In this document: in pieces, positions 9,213 to 17,438 of the stretch | Layout of the letters: every line of letters begins with the position of its first letter | Position numbering within the stretch: position 1 is the first letter of the stretch | NCBI GenBank assembly: GCA_016124675.1 | Contig: WGNG01000002.1 | Span: 219,167-283,166 of the forward strand | Reading direction: 5' to 3' | DNA length: 64,000 bases | DNA from: Alphaproteobacteria bacterium | Lineage (GTDB): Bacteria; Pseudomonadota; Alphaproteobacteria; Caulobacterales; Maricaulaceae | Program-made: the position numbers and the translations under genes | Notes under the pieces: generated by a model | Seen by the model: the letters and a program-made list of their open reading frames with translations, nothing else | Database searches by the model: none | What the model was told of the DNA's origin: nothing

Positions 9213-9284
9213 GGCAATGAAACGTGACTTAAGCGCGCGCCCGGGCCCGGCTATACGCCGCGCCATGCCCCGCCCTGCAACAGG

Positions 9285-10412
9285 ATGACGCCCCGCATGA
9301 TTCCCTTCATCGATCTCGCCGCCCAACGCGCCCGCATTCAGGACCGGCTCGACGCCGCGATCGCCAGGGTGATCGCGGACGGCAAATACATTCTCGGTCC
9401 CGAAGTCACCGAGCTTGAAGCCCGGCTGAAGGCGTTCGGCGAGACGCGCCATGCGTTGACCTGCGCCAATGGCACGGACGCGATCCTCCTGCCGCTGATG
9501 GCCTGGACAATCGGCAAGGGCGATGCGGTGTTCGTGCCGAGCTTCACCTTCGCCTCCACCGCCGAAGTGGTGGCGCTCGCGGGCGGGACGGCGGTGTTCG
9601 TGGATATTGATCCCGACACGTACTGCATGGACGCGGCGAGCCTGGAGCGCGCCATCGATGCGGTGAAACGCGACGGCGCGCTGACCCCGCGCGCGGTGAT
9701 CGCCGTGGACCTGTTCGGCCAGCCGGCGGACTATCCGGCGCTCAGCGCCATCGCGCGCGCCCACGGCTTGAAGCTCATCGCCGACAGCGCGCAGGGGTTT
9801 GGCTGCACGCTGAATGCACAGCACCCGGCCCATTGGGCCGATATCGCCACTATCAGCTTCTATCCGGCCAAGCCGCTGGGCTGCTATGGCGATGGCGGGG
9901 CGATGGTGACCAATGATGATGAACTGGCCAGCCTCCTGGCCTCGCTGCGCAATCACGGCCAGGGCGCCGAGCGCTATGCCTATGACCGCATCGGCCTCAA
10001 CTCGCGCCTCGACACGATCCAGGCGGCGATTCTTTTGGCGAAGCTGGATATTTTCGCTGACGAGATTGTTCAGCGTAACGCCGCTGCAGATGTCTATGCT
10101 GCCGCGCTCGGCGACGTCGTGAAGACGCCGGTGGTGATCGCGGGCGGGGTGTCGACCTGGGCGCAGTACACGATCGAGGTCGATGACCGCGACGCCTTCC
10201 GGGCGCGCCTGGCGGACAAGGGCGTGCCGACGGCGGTATACTATCCCGTGCCGATGCATGTGCAGGGGCCCTATCAGCGTTACCCTCTGGCGCCGGGCGG
10301 CCTGCCGGTGACCGAGCGGGCCATGGCGCGGGTCGTGTCCCTGCCGATGGACGCGTATCTGACGGGCGCGCGTCAGGATCAGGTCATCGCGGCGGTGCGC
10401 GCGAGCGTGTAG
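9285..10412 (+). CDS. DegT/DnrJ/EryC1/StrS family sugar aminotransferase
   Basis: A 375-residue PLP-dependent aminotransferase of the kind that aminates nucleotide-linked keto-sugars. The family opening FIDLAAQRARI is followed by ANGTDAI (phosphate/cofactor loop), PSFTFASTAEVVAL, the Asp-containing IADSAQGFG, and the PLP lysine in FYPAKPLGCYGDGGA. The ATG at 9297 is an alternative start. It lies 72 bases after glmS on the same strand, giving a local amino-sugar supply pair next to the glycosyltransferase region. Whether it acts on the CMP-activated sugar of the 1112-4344 cluster is an open inference. Confidence 0.9.
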   Translation: MTPRMIPFIDLAAQRARIQDRLDAAIARVIADGKYILGPEVTELEARLKAFGETRHALTCANGTDAILLPLMAWTIGKGDAVFVPSFTFASTAEVVALAGGTAVFVDIDPDTYCMDAASLERAIDAVKRDGALTPRAVIAVDLFGQPADYPALSAIARAHGLKLIADSAQGFGCTLNAQHPAHWADIATISFYPAKPLGCYGDGGAMVTNDDELASLLASLRNHGQGAERYAYDRIGLNSRLDTIQAAILLAKLDIFADEIVQRNAAADVYAAALGDVVKTPVVIAGGVSTWAQYTIEVDDRDAFRARLADKGVPTAVYYPVPMHVQGPYQRYPLAPGGLPVTERAMARVVSLPMDAYLTGARQDQVIAAVRASV

Positions 10413-10415
10413 CAC

Positions 10416-10433
10416 CCCGTCTCGCCAGACGGG
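10416..10433 (+). terminator. Short hairpin after the aminotransferase gene
   Basis: CCCGTCT and AGACGGG form a perfect 7-base-pair stem with a four-base loop, starting three bases after the aminotransferase stop. There is no T run, so it is at best a weak or factor-assisted terminator, or an mRNA 3' end stabiliser. Confidence 0.35.
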
Positions 10434-10488
10434 CGCCAAGCGATTACAAGCAAGGCTGATTTGACCTCACGCCACGCGGAGCGCCCCG

Positions 10489-11499
10489 GTGCGTCACTTG
10501 CAGGCCAGCATCATCACCCGGCGTTTGAAGCGCCCCTTTGTCATCGCCACCGGCGCGCGCACCGAGCAGGCCTCTGTGAGCGTCACCATCAGCCATGGCG
10601 AGGATGTCGGCCAGGGCGAGGCTGTGGGGGTGAGCTATCGCGGTGAAACTCCGGACATCATGCTGTCGCAGATCGAGGCGGTGCGGGTTGCGCTCCACGG
10701 CGGCGCGGGGCGGGCGGAGCTCATGAAACTGCTGCCGCCGGGCGGGGCGCGCGCGGCGCTGGATGCAGCGCTGTGGGATCTTGAAGCGCGCCGCGCCGGA
10801 ACAACGGTGGCAGCCTTGTGCGGGCTCGCCGCACCGGTGGGAGCGGTGGCCACCGCCTACACCATCTCGCTCGATACCCCTGACGCCATGGAGGCGCAGG
10901 CGCGCGATGCGGCGCACCGGCCGTTGCTCAAGGTGAAGCTTGGCCGCCGCGACGGGCTGGACGGCGCGCGCGCCGCCGCCGTGCGCCGGGGCGCGCCGGA
11001 CGCCGTGCTGATCGCTGACGCCAATTGTGGCTGGACGCGAGAGGACCTGCCCCACCATGCCCATGAGCTGGCGGCGCTGGATTTCAAACTGCTCGAACAG
11101 CCCCTGCCGCCTGGCCAGGATCATTTGCTTGACGATTTCCGCTCGCCCCTGGCTTTGTGCGGGGATGAGAGCTGCCAGTCCATGGCCGAGCTCGACGCGG
11201 CGGCGCGGCGTTATGACGTGATCAACATCAAGCTCGACAAGTGCGGCGGCCTGACCCACGCGCTGGAAATGCGCTCACGCCTGCGCGCGCTGGGCAAGGG
11301 CGTGTTCGTGGGCTGCATGATCTGCGGCGTGCGCGCGATCGCGCCGGCCCTGATCCTGGCCCAGGACGCCGATTTCGTGGATGTGGACGGGCCGGTCTGG
11401 CTGGCTGAAGACATCGCCCCCATGGAGCTGGACGATCAGGGCCGGCTGTCGCCGGTGCCCGCCGGCGTGTGGGGCGGCATGGGAGAGAGACTGTCATGA
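10489..11499 (+). CDS. dgcA: N-acetyl-D-glutamate racemase / dipeptide epimerase-like enolase-superfamily enzyme
   Basis: A 336-residue enolase-superfamily protein. The KxK catalytic motif is in LLKVKLGRRDG, the metal ligands are in ADANCGW, LEQPL and GDES, and the second-face lysine is in NIKLDKCGG. Family members are Ala-Glu epimerases or, when paired with a DUF1611 gene, the DgcA of D-glutamate catabolism, which racemises N-acetyl-D-Glu. The pairing with the next gene decides for DgcA. The start is GTG at 10489, and the stop overlaps the next ATG (ATGA). A role in recycling D-Glu from peptidoglycan is inferred. Confidence 0.85.
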   Translation: MRHLQASIITRRLKRPFVIATGARTEQASVSVTISHGEDVGQGEAVGVSYRGETPDIMLSQIEAVRVALHGGAGRAELMKLLPPGGARAALDAALWDLEARRAGTTVAALCGLAAPVGAVATAYTISLDTPDAMEAQARDAAHRPLLKVKLGRRDGLDGARAAAVRRGAPDAVLIADANCGWTREDLPHHAHELAALDFKLLEQPLPPGQDHLLDDFRSPLALCGDESCQSMAELDAAARRYDVINIKLDKCGGLTHALEMRSRLRALGKGVFVGCMICGVRAIAPALILAQDADFVDVDGPVWLAEDIAPMELDDQGRLSPVPAGVWGGMGERLS

Positions 11500-12503
11500 T
11501 CGCGCTGCCCTATCTGGTGTTTCTGGGCGATGCCGACCGCGAGGTGGGGGTGAAGACCGCCCAGGGCGTTCTGTACTGGCGGCCAGAGCAGGTGGCCGGC
11601 CAGTTCCGCCTGCCGGGCTGCGAGCTGGATCTGGGCATCCCTGACATGGACTATGAGACGGCTGTGGCTGCAGGCGCGCGCACCGTGCTGGTCGGCATCG
11701 CCAATCGCGGCGGCATTCTGCCCGAGCGCTGGATCGAGCCGCTGCGCCAGGCGCTGGAAGCTGGGTTCGACATCGCCAGCGGCCTGCACCAGCGCCTGAG
11801 CTCGTTTCCCGCCCTCAAGCAGACCGCCGACAGGCTCGGCCGCCAGCTGCATGACGTGCGTCACTGGTCGGGGCCGCCCATCAAGCTGGGCACCGGCGAG
11901 AAGCGCTGCGGCCAGCGTGTGCTGATGGTGGGGACAGACTGCAATATCGGCAAGAAGTTCGCGGCGCTGGCCGTGGCGCGCGAGATGGCCGCGCGCGGGA
12001 TCAAGTCCACCTTCCGCGCCACCGGCCAGACGGGTCTGCTGATCGCAGGCGAGGGTGTGGCGGTCGACGCGATTCCCGCCGATTTCGTGTCCGGCGCGGT
12101 TGAGATGCTGTGCCCGGCCAACGATCCCGACCACTGGGACGTGATCGAGGGGCAGGCCAGCGTGCTGCATCCCTTCTTCGGCCAGGTCACGCTGGGACTG
12201 GTGCTCGGCGCACAGCCTGACGCGCTGGTTCTGTGCCACGAGGCGGGGCGCGCCCATATTCGCGGCATGCCGAACCGGCCTCTGCCCAGCCTGACGGCGA
12301 CGCTGGAGGCGCATCTGGCGGCGGCGCGGATCAATAACCCGCACGTGCGCGCGGCGGCCGTCAGCGTCAACACGGGCGCGCTGTCGCCGGACGCTGCGGA
12401 AGCGGCGCTGGAGGCGGCAAGGCGCGAAACCGGCCTGCCCGCCACCGATCCCATCCGTCATGGCGCGGGCGTGCTGGTGGACGCGATTCTGGCGGGGCGT
12501 TAG
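11496..12503 (+). CDS. dgcN: DUF1611 family N-acetyltransferase, DgcN-like
   Basis: A 335-residue DUF1611 protein with the nucleotide-binding-like loop VGTDCNIGKKFAALA and conserved RATGQTGLLIAGEG and CHEAGRAHIRG. In the described D-glutamate catabolic pair, DgcN acetylates D-Glu and DgcA racemises the product. The start was set at 11496 because the ATG overlaps the dgcA stop and begins the conserved MIALPYLVFLG; the frame remains open to 11469. Gene order and coupling support the assignment. The enzymatic role is carried over from family knowledge. Confidence 0.83.
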   Translation: MIALPYLVFLGDADREVGVKTAQGVLYWRPEQVAGQFRLPGCELDLGIPDMDYETAVAAGARTVLVGIANRGGILPERWIEPLRQALEAGFDIASGLHQRLSSFPALKQTADRLGRQLHDVRHWSGPPIKLGTGEKRCGQRVLMVGTDCNIGKKFAALAVAREMAARGIKSTFRATGQTGLLIAGEGVAVDAIPADFVSGAVEMLCPANDPDHWDVIEGQASVLHPFFGQVTLGLVLGAQPDALVLCHEAGRAHIRGMPNRPLPSLTATLEAHLAAARINNPHVRAAAVSVNTGALSPDAAEAALEAARRETGLPATDPIRHGAGVLVDAILAGR

Positions 12504-12514
12504 GGGCGAGGCGG

Positions 12515-12772
12515 TCAGTCCTGCCGCCCATCCACATCCAGCAGATCACCGGGCCGGCAATCGAGCGCGGCGCAGAGCCTGGCGAGCGTGTCAAAGCGCA
12601 CGCCCTTCACCTTGCCTGAGCGCAGCAGCGACAGATTGGCCTCGGTGATACCGATCACAGCGGCCAGATCCTTGGCCTTCATCTTGCGCCGCGCCAGCAT
12701 GATGTCGAGCGTCACGACAATTTGCGGGACCTCGCCGCCAGTCTCGTCCACCGCGTCAGACAAAGGCGTCAT
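12515..12772 (-). CDS. XRE-type helix-turn-helix regulator
   Basis: An 85-residue DNA-binding protein with the HTH region KDLAAVIGITEANLSLLRSG and the continuation FDTLARLCAALDCRPGDLL. This belongs to the short YozG/XRE group that almost always pairs with a DUF2975 membrane protein, as here. The start at 12772 gives a 17-base overlap with the DUF2975 gene; the frame is open upstream but runs out of phase with any family similarity. It likely controls its own operon from the palindrome-containing promoter near 13283. Confidence 0.85.
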   Translation of the reverse strand: MTPLSDAVDETGGEVPQIVVTLDIMLARRKMKAKDLAAVIGITEANLSLLRSGKVKGVRFDTLARLCAALDCRPGDLLDVDGRQD

Positions 12773-13256
12773 GCTCGCTCTGCAGGGCGTGGGCGCGCTG
12801 CATGGCATAGGCCATGGCGGTGGTGAATATGCCGCCCGCCGCCAGCGCCAGGCCGGCCGCATCGATGTTGATTTCGAACCCGCGCGATCCCCCGCCGATC
12901 CAGTCAAGCAGGGTGGGTTGGATCATGATCACTGCCGCCGCCGCCCAGGCCAGCGCCTCGCCGAAGCGGCGGATGCGCTTGGCGTTGTCGGCGGTGAACA
13001 TCTCCCCGCGCCCGTAGGCCGCGCCGAGCGCAGCCATCGCCGCCAGGCCGCTGATCAGCAAGAGGAGCGGCAGGGCGTCGACAAAGCCGAGCAAGACGGC
13101 ATTGAGCATGCCGGGTGCGCCTGGCCCCCCCACCGGTCCGGCCGAGACCCGCTCGGCCAGATGTATCCCGGAATGAATGAGGCAGAGCATCAGGGCGAGA
13201 TAGCCCCCGACCTCCATCGTCCGGCCGAGCGTGCGCATCTGATTGTCAGCGGTCAT
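12756..13256 (-). CDS. DUF2975 domain membrane protein
   Basis: A 166-residue protein with four hydrophobic stretches (around residues 14-30, 52-76, 98-116 and 128-148) and the DUF2975-typical GEMFTADNAKRIRRFG between the second and third. Function in the family is unknown; it is nearly always co-encoded with a small XRE regulator and may act as its membrane partner. The ATG at 13256 was preferred to the upstream in-frame start at 13277 because AGGAG lies seven bases before it. The 3' end overlaps the regulator gene. Confidence 0.82.
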   Translation of the reverse strand: MTADNQMRTLGRTMEVGGYLALMLCLIHSGIHLAERVSAGPVGGPGAPGMLNAVLLGFVDALPLLLLISGLAAMAALGAAYGRGEMFTADNAKRIRRFGEALAWAAAAVIMIQPTLLDWIGGGSRGFEINIDAAGLALAAGGIFTTAMAYAMQRAHALQSEHDAFV

Positions 13257-13282
13257 GTGGCATCTCCTGAAGACCATGCCGT

Positions 13283-13310
13283 ATTATAACAAGAAATTTC
13301 TGTCGTACAA
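13283..13310 (-). promoter_or_regulatory. Sigma70-like promoter with internal palindrome, upstream of the DUF2975/XRE pair
   Basis: On the minus strand a -35 TTGTAC (13305-13310) is followed after 16 bases by TATAAT (13283-13288), itself preceded by TG to give an extended -10. The spacer contains GAAATTTC flanked by ACA/TGT half-sites, a near-perfect inverted repeat suited to a dimeric repressor such as the XRE protein of this operon. The surrounding 60 bases are conspicuously AT-rich. Confidence 0.6.
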
Positions 13311-13341
13311 TAATTTTTTATCGCAAAATGGTGTTTTTCGG

Positions 13342-13794
13342 CTAAGCCCCGGATTCTGCAGGGATCCATTGGGCCAGCACCGCGCGCCAGTGTTCAGGCA
13401 GGGGCGCGGGCCGACGTGTATCGCGGTCCACATAGACGTGAATGAAAAAGCCGTCGGCGATGGCGGCGTCCTCGCCGGCGCGGAAGATCGCTAGCTCATA
13501 GCGCACCGAGCTGGTCCCGATGCGCGCCACTCGCAATCCAGCCTCCAGCGCTTCGGGGAAGGCGGCCGATGCGTGATAGCGGCAACCGGTCTCCACCACG
13601 AGGCCGATCGTCTCCCCGCCGCTGATGTCCAGGAGGCCCGCCCGCGCCAGGCAGCGGTTCACGGCTGTGTCGAAGAAGGCGTAGAACACCACGTTGTTCA
13701 CATGCCCATAGGCGTCATTATCCGCCCAGCGCGTCTCGATGGGTTCGAAGACGGGGAAATCGGCGCGGACGGGGCGGGCGGGACGATCCGTCAA
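13342..13794 (-). CDS. Hotdog-fold acyl-CoA thioesterase (4-HBT/YbgC type)
   Basis: A 150-residue thioesterase. [16 protein letters not shown] is the 4-hydroxybenzoyl-CoA thioesterase signature with the catalytic Asp; the length fits the family. It would hydrolyse short or aromatic acyl-CoAs in the cytoplasm. The only plausible start is TTG at 13794, which overlaps the hepT stop as TTGA, so it appears translationally coupled to the toxin gene upstream. That is an odd partner for a metabolic enzyme. The natural substrate is not readable from sequence. Confidence 0.85.
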   Translation of the reverse strand: MTDRPARPVRADFPVFEPIETRWADNDAYGHVNNVVFYAFFDTAVNRCLARAGLLDISGGETIGLVVETGCRYHASAAFPEALEAGLRVARIGTSSVRYELAIFRAGEDAAIADGFFIHVYVDRDTRRPAPLPEHWRAVLAQWIPAESGA

Positions 13795-14138
13795 GGCGCG
13801 TCTCCGAGGATGGTGTCCAGTTTGGCGATAAAGGCAGGGAATTCTTCGTGTACGATCTCGATGAGATAATCGATCTCGACCTTCGTATAGCCATGTGCGA
13901 GCTTCGTGCGCAGACGGATCGTTTCGCGCCAGGGCAGATCACGGTGGGCGGCGTGGAACTCCGGATCGTCCTGCGACAAGGCCCGCATCGCCTCGCCCAT
14001 AACCTCGACAGCGCGTTCCAGCGCCATGCAGGCGTCCACATCCTGGGCTAATCCCTCGCCGAACCGTTCAAGCACGCCGAGTGCCCGCGATGCATAGCGC
14101 CGCGCGTCCACAAGGCGCTGCCGGGATTTCGGCCTCAT
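13791..14138 (-). CDS. hepT: HepT-like HEPN ribonuclease toxin (type VII toxin-antitoxin)
   Basis: A 115-residue HEPN protein of the DUF86 family. The catalytic R-x4-H motif with the following Tyr is intact in [11 protein letters not shown] near residue 80, and the all-helical N-terminal region is typical. In characterised pairs HepT is an RNase whose Tyr is AMPylated by MntA. The start overlaps the mntA stop (ATGA), giving the canonical antitoxin-first order for this arrangement. The toxin looks functional because the key residues are kept. Confidence 0.87.
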   Translation of the reverse strand: MRPKSRQRLVDARRYASRALGVLERFGEGLAQDVDACMALERAVEVMGEAMRALSQDDPEFHAAHRDLPWRETIRLRTKLAHGYTKVEIDYLIEIVHEEFPAFIAKLDTILGDAP

Positions 14139-14449
14139 AGCGCGATGCGCCGCCCGACACGCTCGATCTGGTCGCGCAAATATGGTTCTACCGCGCCAGG
14201 CGTCAGCACGTCCACGTCGCGCATGAACAGCGCCTCCAGAGCGTCCTCCACATCAAGCAGGCCCCTAAAGGAGGCGGGACGCGGTTCGACCACAAGGTCC
14301 ACATCGCTGAAGCCGGTCTGAGCGCCCTCGGCGAAAGACCCAAAGATGGTCACTGACTCAATCCCAAGCGCGCGCAGGTTCGGCGCGGCCTGTTTGAGGC
14401 GCGCAGCGATGTCTGACAGGTCGGCGACCGGGGGAGCGAAACCATCCAT
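14135..14449 (-). CDS. mntA: MntA-like nucleotidyltransferase antitoxin
   Basis: A 104-residue minimal nucleotidyltransferase. The MNT signature GSFAEGAQTGFSDVDLVVE (GSxxxG and DxD) is complete, followed by DVDVLTPGAV, which provides the third acidic position. It is the antitoxin that modifies the adjacent HEPN toxin. The start at 14449 lies 10 bases from the stop of the alcohol dehydrogenase gene, so the module may be read from that gene's promoter as well as from its own. Confidence 0.87.
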   Translation of the reverse strand: MDGFAPPVADLSDIAARLKQAAPNLRALGIESVTIFGSFAEGAQTGFSDVDLVVEPRPASFRGLLDVEDALEALFMRDVDVLTPGAVEPYLRDQIERVGRRIAL

Positions 14450-14458
14450 GGCGGCAGT

Positions 14459-15601
14459 CTACAATATCTCCTCGAACATCGCCACGATGGACGCATAGTC
14501 CATCTCGCGCGGATTGTTCGGCAGGAGCCGGTCATTGGCCGCCACGTCCGCGGCCATGGCCGGGACGTCATTATGGCTGATTCCAAGCTGGGAGAGCCGC
14601 CTTTCAATCCCCACCTCGGCCGCGATGCGGTCCATCTCCGCGATCAGGCCCTCGGAGGAGGCGTGCAGGCCCAGATGGGCGGCGATCTCGCCATAAAGCC
14701 GTTCCGCCGCGGGTGCGTTGAAACGCAGCACGGGCGGCAGGACGACAGCGTTGGACAGGCCGTGGGGCACGTGGAACATGCCGCCCAGCGGATAGGCCAT
14801 GGCGTGCACGCCCGCGCACGGACTGTTGGAGAACGCCTGGCCCGCCAGCATGGCGCCCAGCAGCATGTCGCCGCGCGCCTGCAGGTCAGTCCCGTCGGCG
14901 CAGGCGCGCAGGATTGATCCGTGCAGAAGCTTCAGCGCCGCCAGCGCCAACGCGTCGGAGACCGGGTTCTTGGCGCGCCGGTTGGTGAAGGCCTCGATGG
15001 CGTGAACCATGGCGTCAATGCCGGTATAGGCGGTGGGGTGGCGCGGCAGGCCCAGCGTCAGCTCCGGATCCAGGATCGCCATGTCGGCATAAAGCGGATC
15101 GGCGGCGATGCCGCGCTTGGATGTGGCGCCCGTCGTGATCACCGCGACATGGGTCACCTCCGATCCCGTGCCGGCCGTGGTGGGCAGAAGGATGAGCGGC
15201 GGGCGGCCCGCGCGCACCTGCTGCACGCCATACATCTGCGACAGGGGCTGCTCTCCCGACAGCAGCACGGCGACCACCTTGGCCGCATCCATCGGGCTGC
15301 CGCCGCCAAAGCCGATCACCGCCTGGGCGCCGAAATCACGTCCGGCCTCCACCGCGTCGAAGACGGTCTGCTCTGGCGGGTCGGGAATGATCCGGTCGTG
15401 GACCAGCACCTCCAGCCCGGCCCGTTTCAATCCGGCCAGCGCGCCATCGCACAGGCCCGCCCTGCGCACCCCGGCGTCCGTGATGAACAGGATTCGCCGC
15501 GCGCCCTTCAGTGCGGGGGCCGCCGACTGCGCCAGGCGCGCGCTGGCGCCAGGCTCGAACACAATGTGCGGAACCGTCTTGAAGGCAAAGGCAGGGATCA
15601 T
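14459..15601 (-). CDS. Iron-containing alcohol dehydrogenase
   Basis: A 380-residue group III alcohol dehydrogenase. The NAD-binding GGGSPMDAAKVVAV and TTAGTGSEVT are clear. The metal-binding His residues are in the AMVHAIEAF and NSPCAGVHAMAYPLGG/HVPHGLSNA segments. Substrates in this family range from butanol to lactaldehyde and cannot be fixed here. It heads the minus-strand run adh-mntA-hepT-thioesterase and is divergent from phhA, with an 89-base promoter region between them. Confidence 0.9.
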   Translation of the reverse strand: MIPAFAFKTVPHIVFEPGASARLAQSAAPALKGARRILFITDAGVRRAGLCDGALAGLKRAGLEVLVHDRIIPDPPEQTVFDAVEAGRDFGAQAVIGFGGGSPMDAAKVVAVLLSGEQPLSQMYGVQQVRAGRPPLILLPTTAGTGSEVTHVAVITTGATSKRGIAADPLYADMAILDPELTLGLPRHPTAYTGIDAMVHAIEAFTNRRAKNPVSDALALAALKLLHGSILRACADGTDLQARGDMLLGAMLAGQAFSNSPCAGVHAMAYPLGGMFHVPHGLSNAVVLPPVLRFNAPAAERLYGEIAAHLGLHASSEGLIAEMDRIAAEVGIERRLSQLGISHNDVPAMAADVAANDRLLPNNPREMDYASIVAMFEEIL

Positions 15602-15690
15602 CGCGCGCTCCGGTCAACGGCGCCGGTTTCTGGCCCGCGCCTGCGCGCCCATGCTAGAAGGAGCAGGGTATGCAGAACAAGGTTTGAGCC

Positions 15691-16818
15691 ATGGCTGACG
15701 ATATTGCGCGCAACGCCCGCGCCCGCGCCATCCCGGGCATGGGCGACGCCTATTTCGATCCGCTGTTGCAGGATGCGGGCGAGGGGCTGGAGGGTCCCGG
15801 CGGCGCCATGCACCGTTACGCCAGGCGCCCTGATGGCTACACGCTGGGCGCTGATGACTTCGACAGGGACACCTGGCTGCTCGCCCGGCAGCCGCGCTAT
15901 ACCGAGGCCGAGCATCATCGCTGGCGGCTATTGTTCGAGAGCCAGCGCAATATGCTCCCGGGGCGCGCCTGCAGCGATTTCATGAAGGGCTTCGCCGCGC
16001 TGGAAGGCGCCATGCAGGGCGGAATCCCCGAGTTCGCGGCACTGAACGCCGTGCTGGAGCCCGCCACCGGCTGGCAGGTGGTGGCGGTGCCAGAGCTGAT
16101 CCCGGACAATGTGTTCTTCTGGCATCTGGAGAACCGCCGCTTCCCGGCGGGGGCCTTCATCCGCGGCGGCAAGCCGAAAACCTCAAAGGTGCGCAAGGCC
16201 AATGAGGGCCGCGCGCCCGAACACATCGCCTACGATGCGGTGGAGGACGATCTCTTCTATCTGCAGGAGCCGGACATTTTCCACGACGTGTTCGGTCATG
16301 TGCCCATGCTCATGGACCCGTTCTTCGCCGACTATATCGCCGCCTATGGCAAGGGCGGGCGGCGCGCCATCGAGCATAACCGGCTGAAGAATTTCGGGGC
16401 GATCTACTGGTACACGGTGGAGTTCGGCCTGATCCAGGAAGCCGACGGCCTGCGCATTTATGGCGCGGGCATTCTGTCCTCGCCGGACGAGACGCTGTTT
16501 TCGCTGTATTCCGACAGCCCGCACCGCATCATGCTCAATGTCGACCGGGTGATGCGCACCGACTATGTGATCAGCGATTTCCAGGACACGTATTTCGTGA
16601 TCGAGTCGCTCGAAGCCCTGCACAGGGCGACGGCGGGGCGTGATTTCGGGCCGATCTACAAGCGCCTGCCCGCCGGCTTCACCTACGCCACGACCGCGCT
16701 TCTGGACACCGATACGGTCGTCCATGCGGGCACGCAGGAGTACAAGTTCAATGGCGGCAAGGGCAAACCGCGCGCGCATGAGCATATGACCGCCCTGCGA
16801 CAGGCGCACGGGCGCTGA
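15691..16818 (+). CDS. phhA: Phenylalanine 4-monooxygenase, extended form
   Basis: A 375-residue aromatic amino acid hydroxylase that makes tyrosine from phenylalanine with a pterin cofactor. The iron ligands are in [13 protein letters not shown] (two His) and in [10 protein letters not shown] (Glu). The core motif [20 protein letters not shown] is conserved. Typical bacterial PhhA is about 260-300 residues; this copy adds roughly 60 residues N-terminally and a longer C-terminal tail. No pterin dehydratase (phhB) is adjacent. It is followed after 8 bases by thiE. Confidence 0.93.
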   Translation: MADDIARNARARAIPGMGDAYFDPLLQDAGEGLEGPGGAMHRYARRPDGYTLGADDFDRDTWLLARQPRYTEAEHHRWRLLFESQRNMLPGRACSDFMKGFAALEGAMQGGIPEFAALNAVLEPATGWQVVAVPELIPDNVFFWHLENRRFPAGAFIRGGKPKTSKVRKANEGRAPEHIAYDAVEDDLFYLQEPDIFHDVFGHVPMLMDPFFADYIAAYGKGGRRAIEHNRLKNFGAIYWYTVEFGLIQEADGLRIYGAGILSSPDETLFSLYSDSPHRIMLNVDRVMRTDYVISDFQDTYFVIESLEALHRATAGRDFGPIYKRLPAGFTYATTALLDTDTVVHAGTQEYKFNGGKGKPRAHEHMTALRQAHGR

Positions 16819-16826
16819 CCGCCCCG

Positions 16827-17438
16827 ATGGCCGAACTTTACCTTCTCACCCCGCCGCGCATTGACGCGGGTTTTGAGACCCTGCTGGCGCGCACGCTCGA
16901 CGCGGGGCGCGCAGCGGCGCTGCAGATCCGGCTGAAGGATCACGCCCCGGACGAAATCCGGGCTCTGGCGCCGGGTCTTATCAAGGCGGCGCGGACGCGC
17001 GGCGTGACGGTGATCCTCAATGATGATCCTGCGCTGGCGGCGGAGCTCGGCTGCGACGGGGTGCATATCGGCCAGGAGGACGCCAGCTATGCGCAGGCGC
17101 GCGCCGCGATGGGCCCCAAGGGCATTGTCGGCGTGACGTGTCATGACAGCCGGCACCTCGCCATGGTCGCGGGCGAGCGCGGGGCGGACTATGTCGCCTT
17201 CGGTTCGGTATTCCCGACCGCCACGAAAACGCCCAAGACATCCGCGCCAATGGAGCTGATCAGCTGGTGGGGCGAGCTGTTCGAAACGCCCTGTGTGGCC
17301 ATTGGCGGCATCACGCCGGATAATGCCGCCGGGGTGATCGCGGCGGGCGCCGACTATATCGCTGTGTGCGCCGGCATCTGGTCGCACCCGCAAGGACCGG
17401 AGTTTGCATGCGCGGCTTTCACCCGATTGCTGGACTGA
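16827..17438 (+). CDS. thiE: Thiamine phosphate synthase family protein
   Basis: A 203-residue TIM-barrel protein of the ThiE/TenI family, which joins HMP-PP and thiazole phosphate. Visible are [11 protein letters not shown] (substrate loop), [20 protein letters not shown] with the usual Asp, GVTCHDSRH, and the phosphate loop [13 protein letters not shown]. The length is typical of ThiE. No other thiamine gene adjoins it, though a thiD lies at 48561. The 3' end overlaps the next gene by 31 bases. Confidence 0.85.
   Translation: MAELYLLTPPRIDAGFETLLARTLDAGRAAALQIRLKDHAPDEIRALAPGLIKAARTRGVTVILNDDPALAAELGCDGVHIGQEDASYAQARAAMGPKGIVGVTCHDSRHLAMVAGERGADYVAFGSVFPTATKTPKTSAPMELISWWGELFETPCVAIGGITPDNAAGVIAAGADYIAVCAGIWSHPQGPEFACAAFTRLLD

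Noticed and set aside
7761..10439. 892-codon open frame antisense to glmS and the aminotransferase
   Set aside because: It has low-complexity His/Arg/Gly composition, spans two real genes on the other strand and has no recognisable domain.
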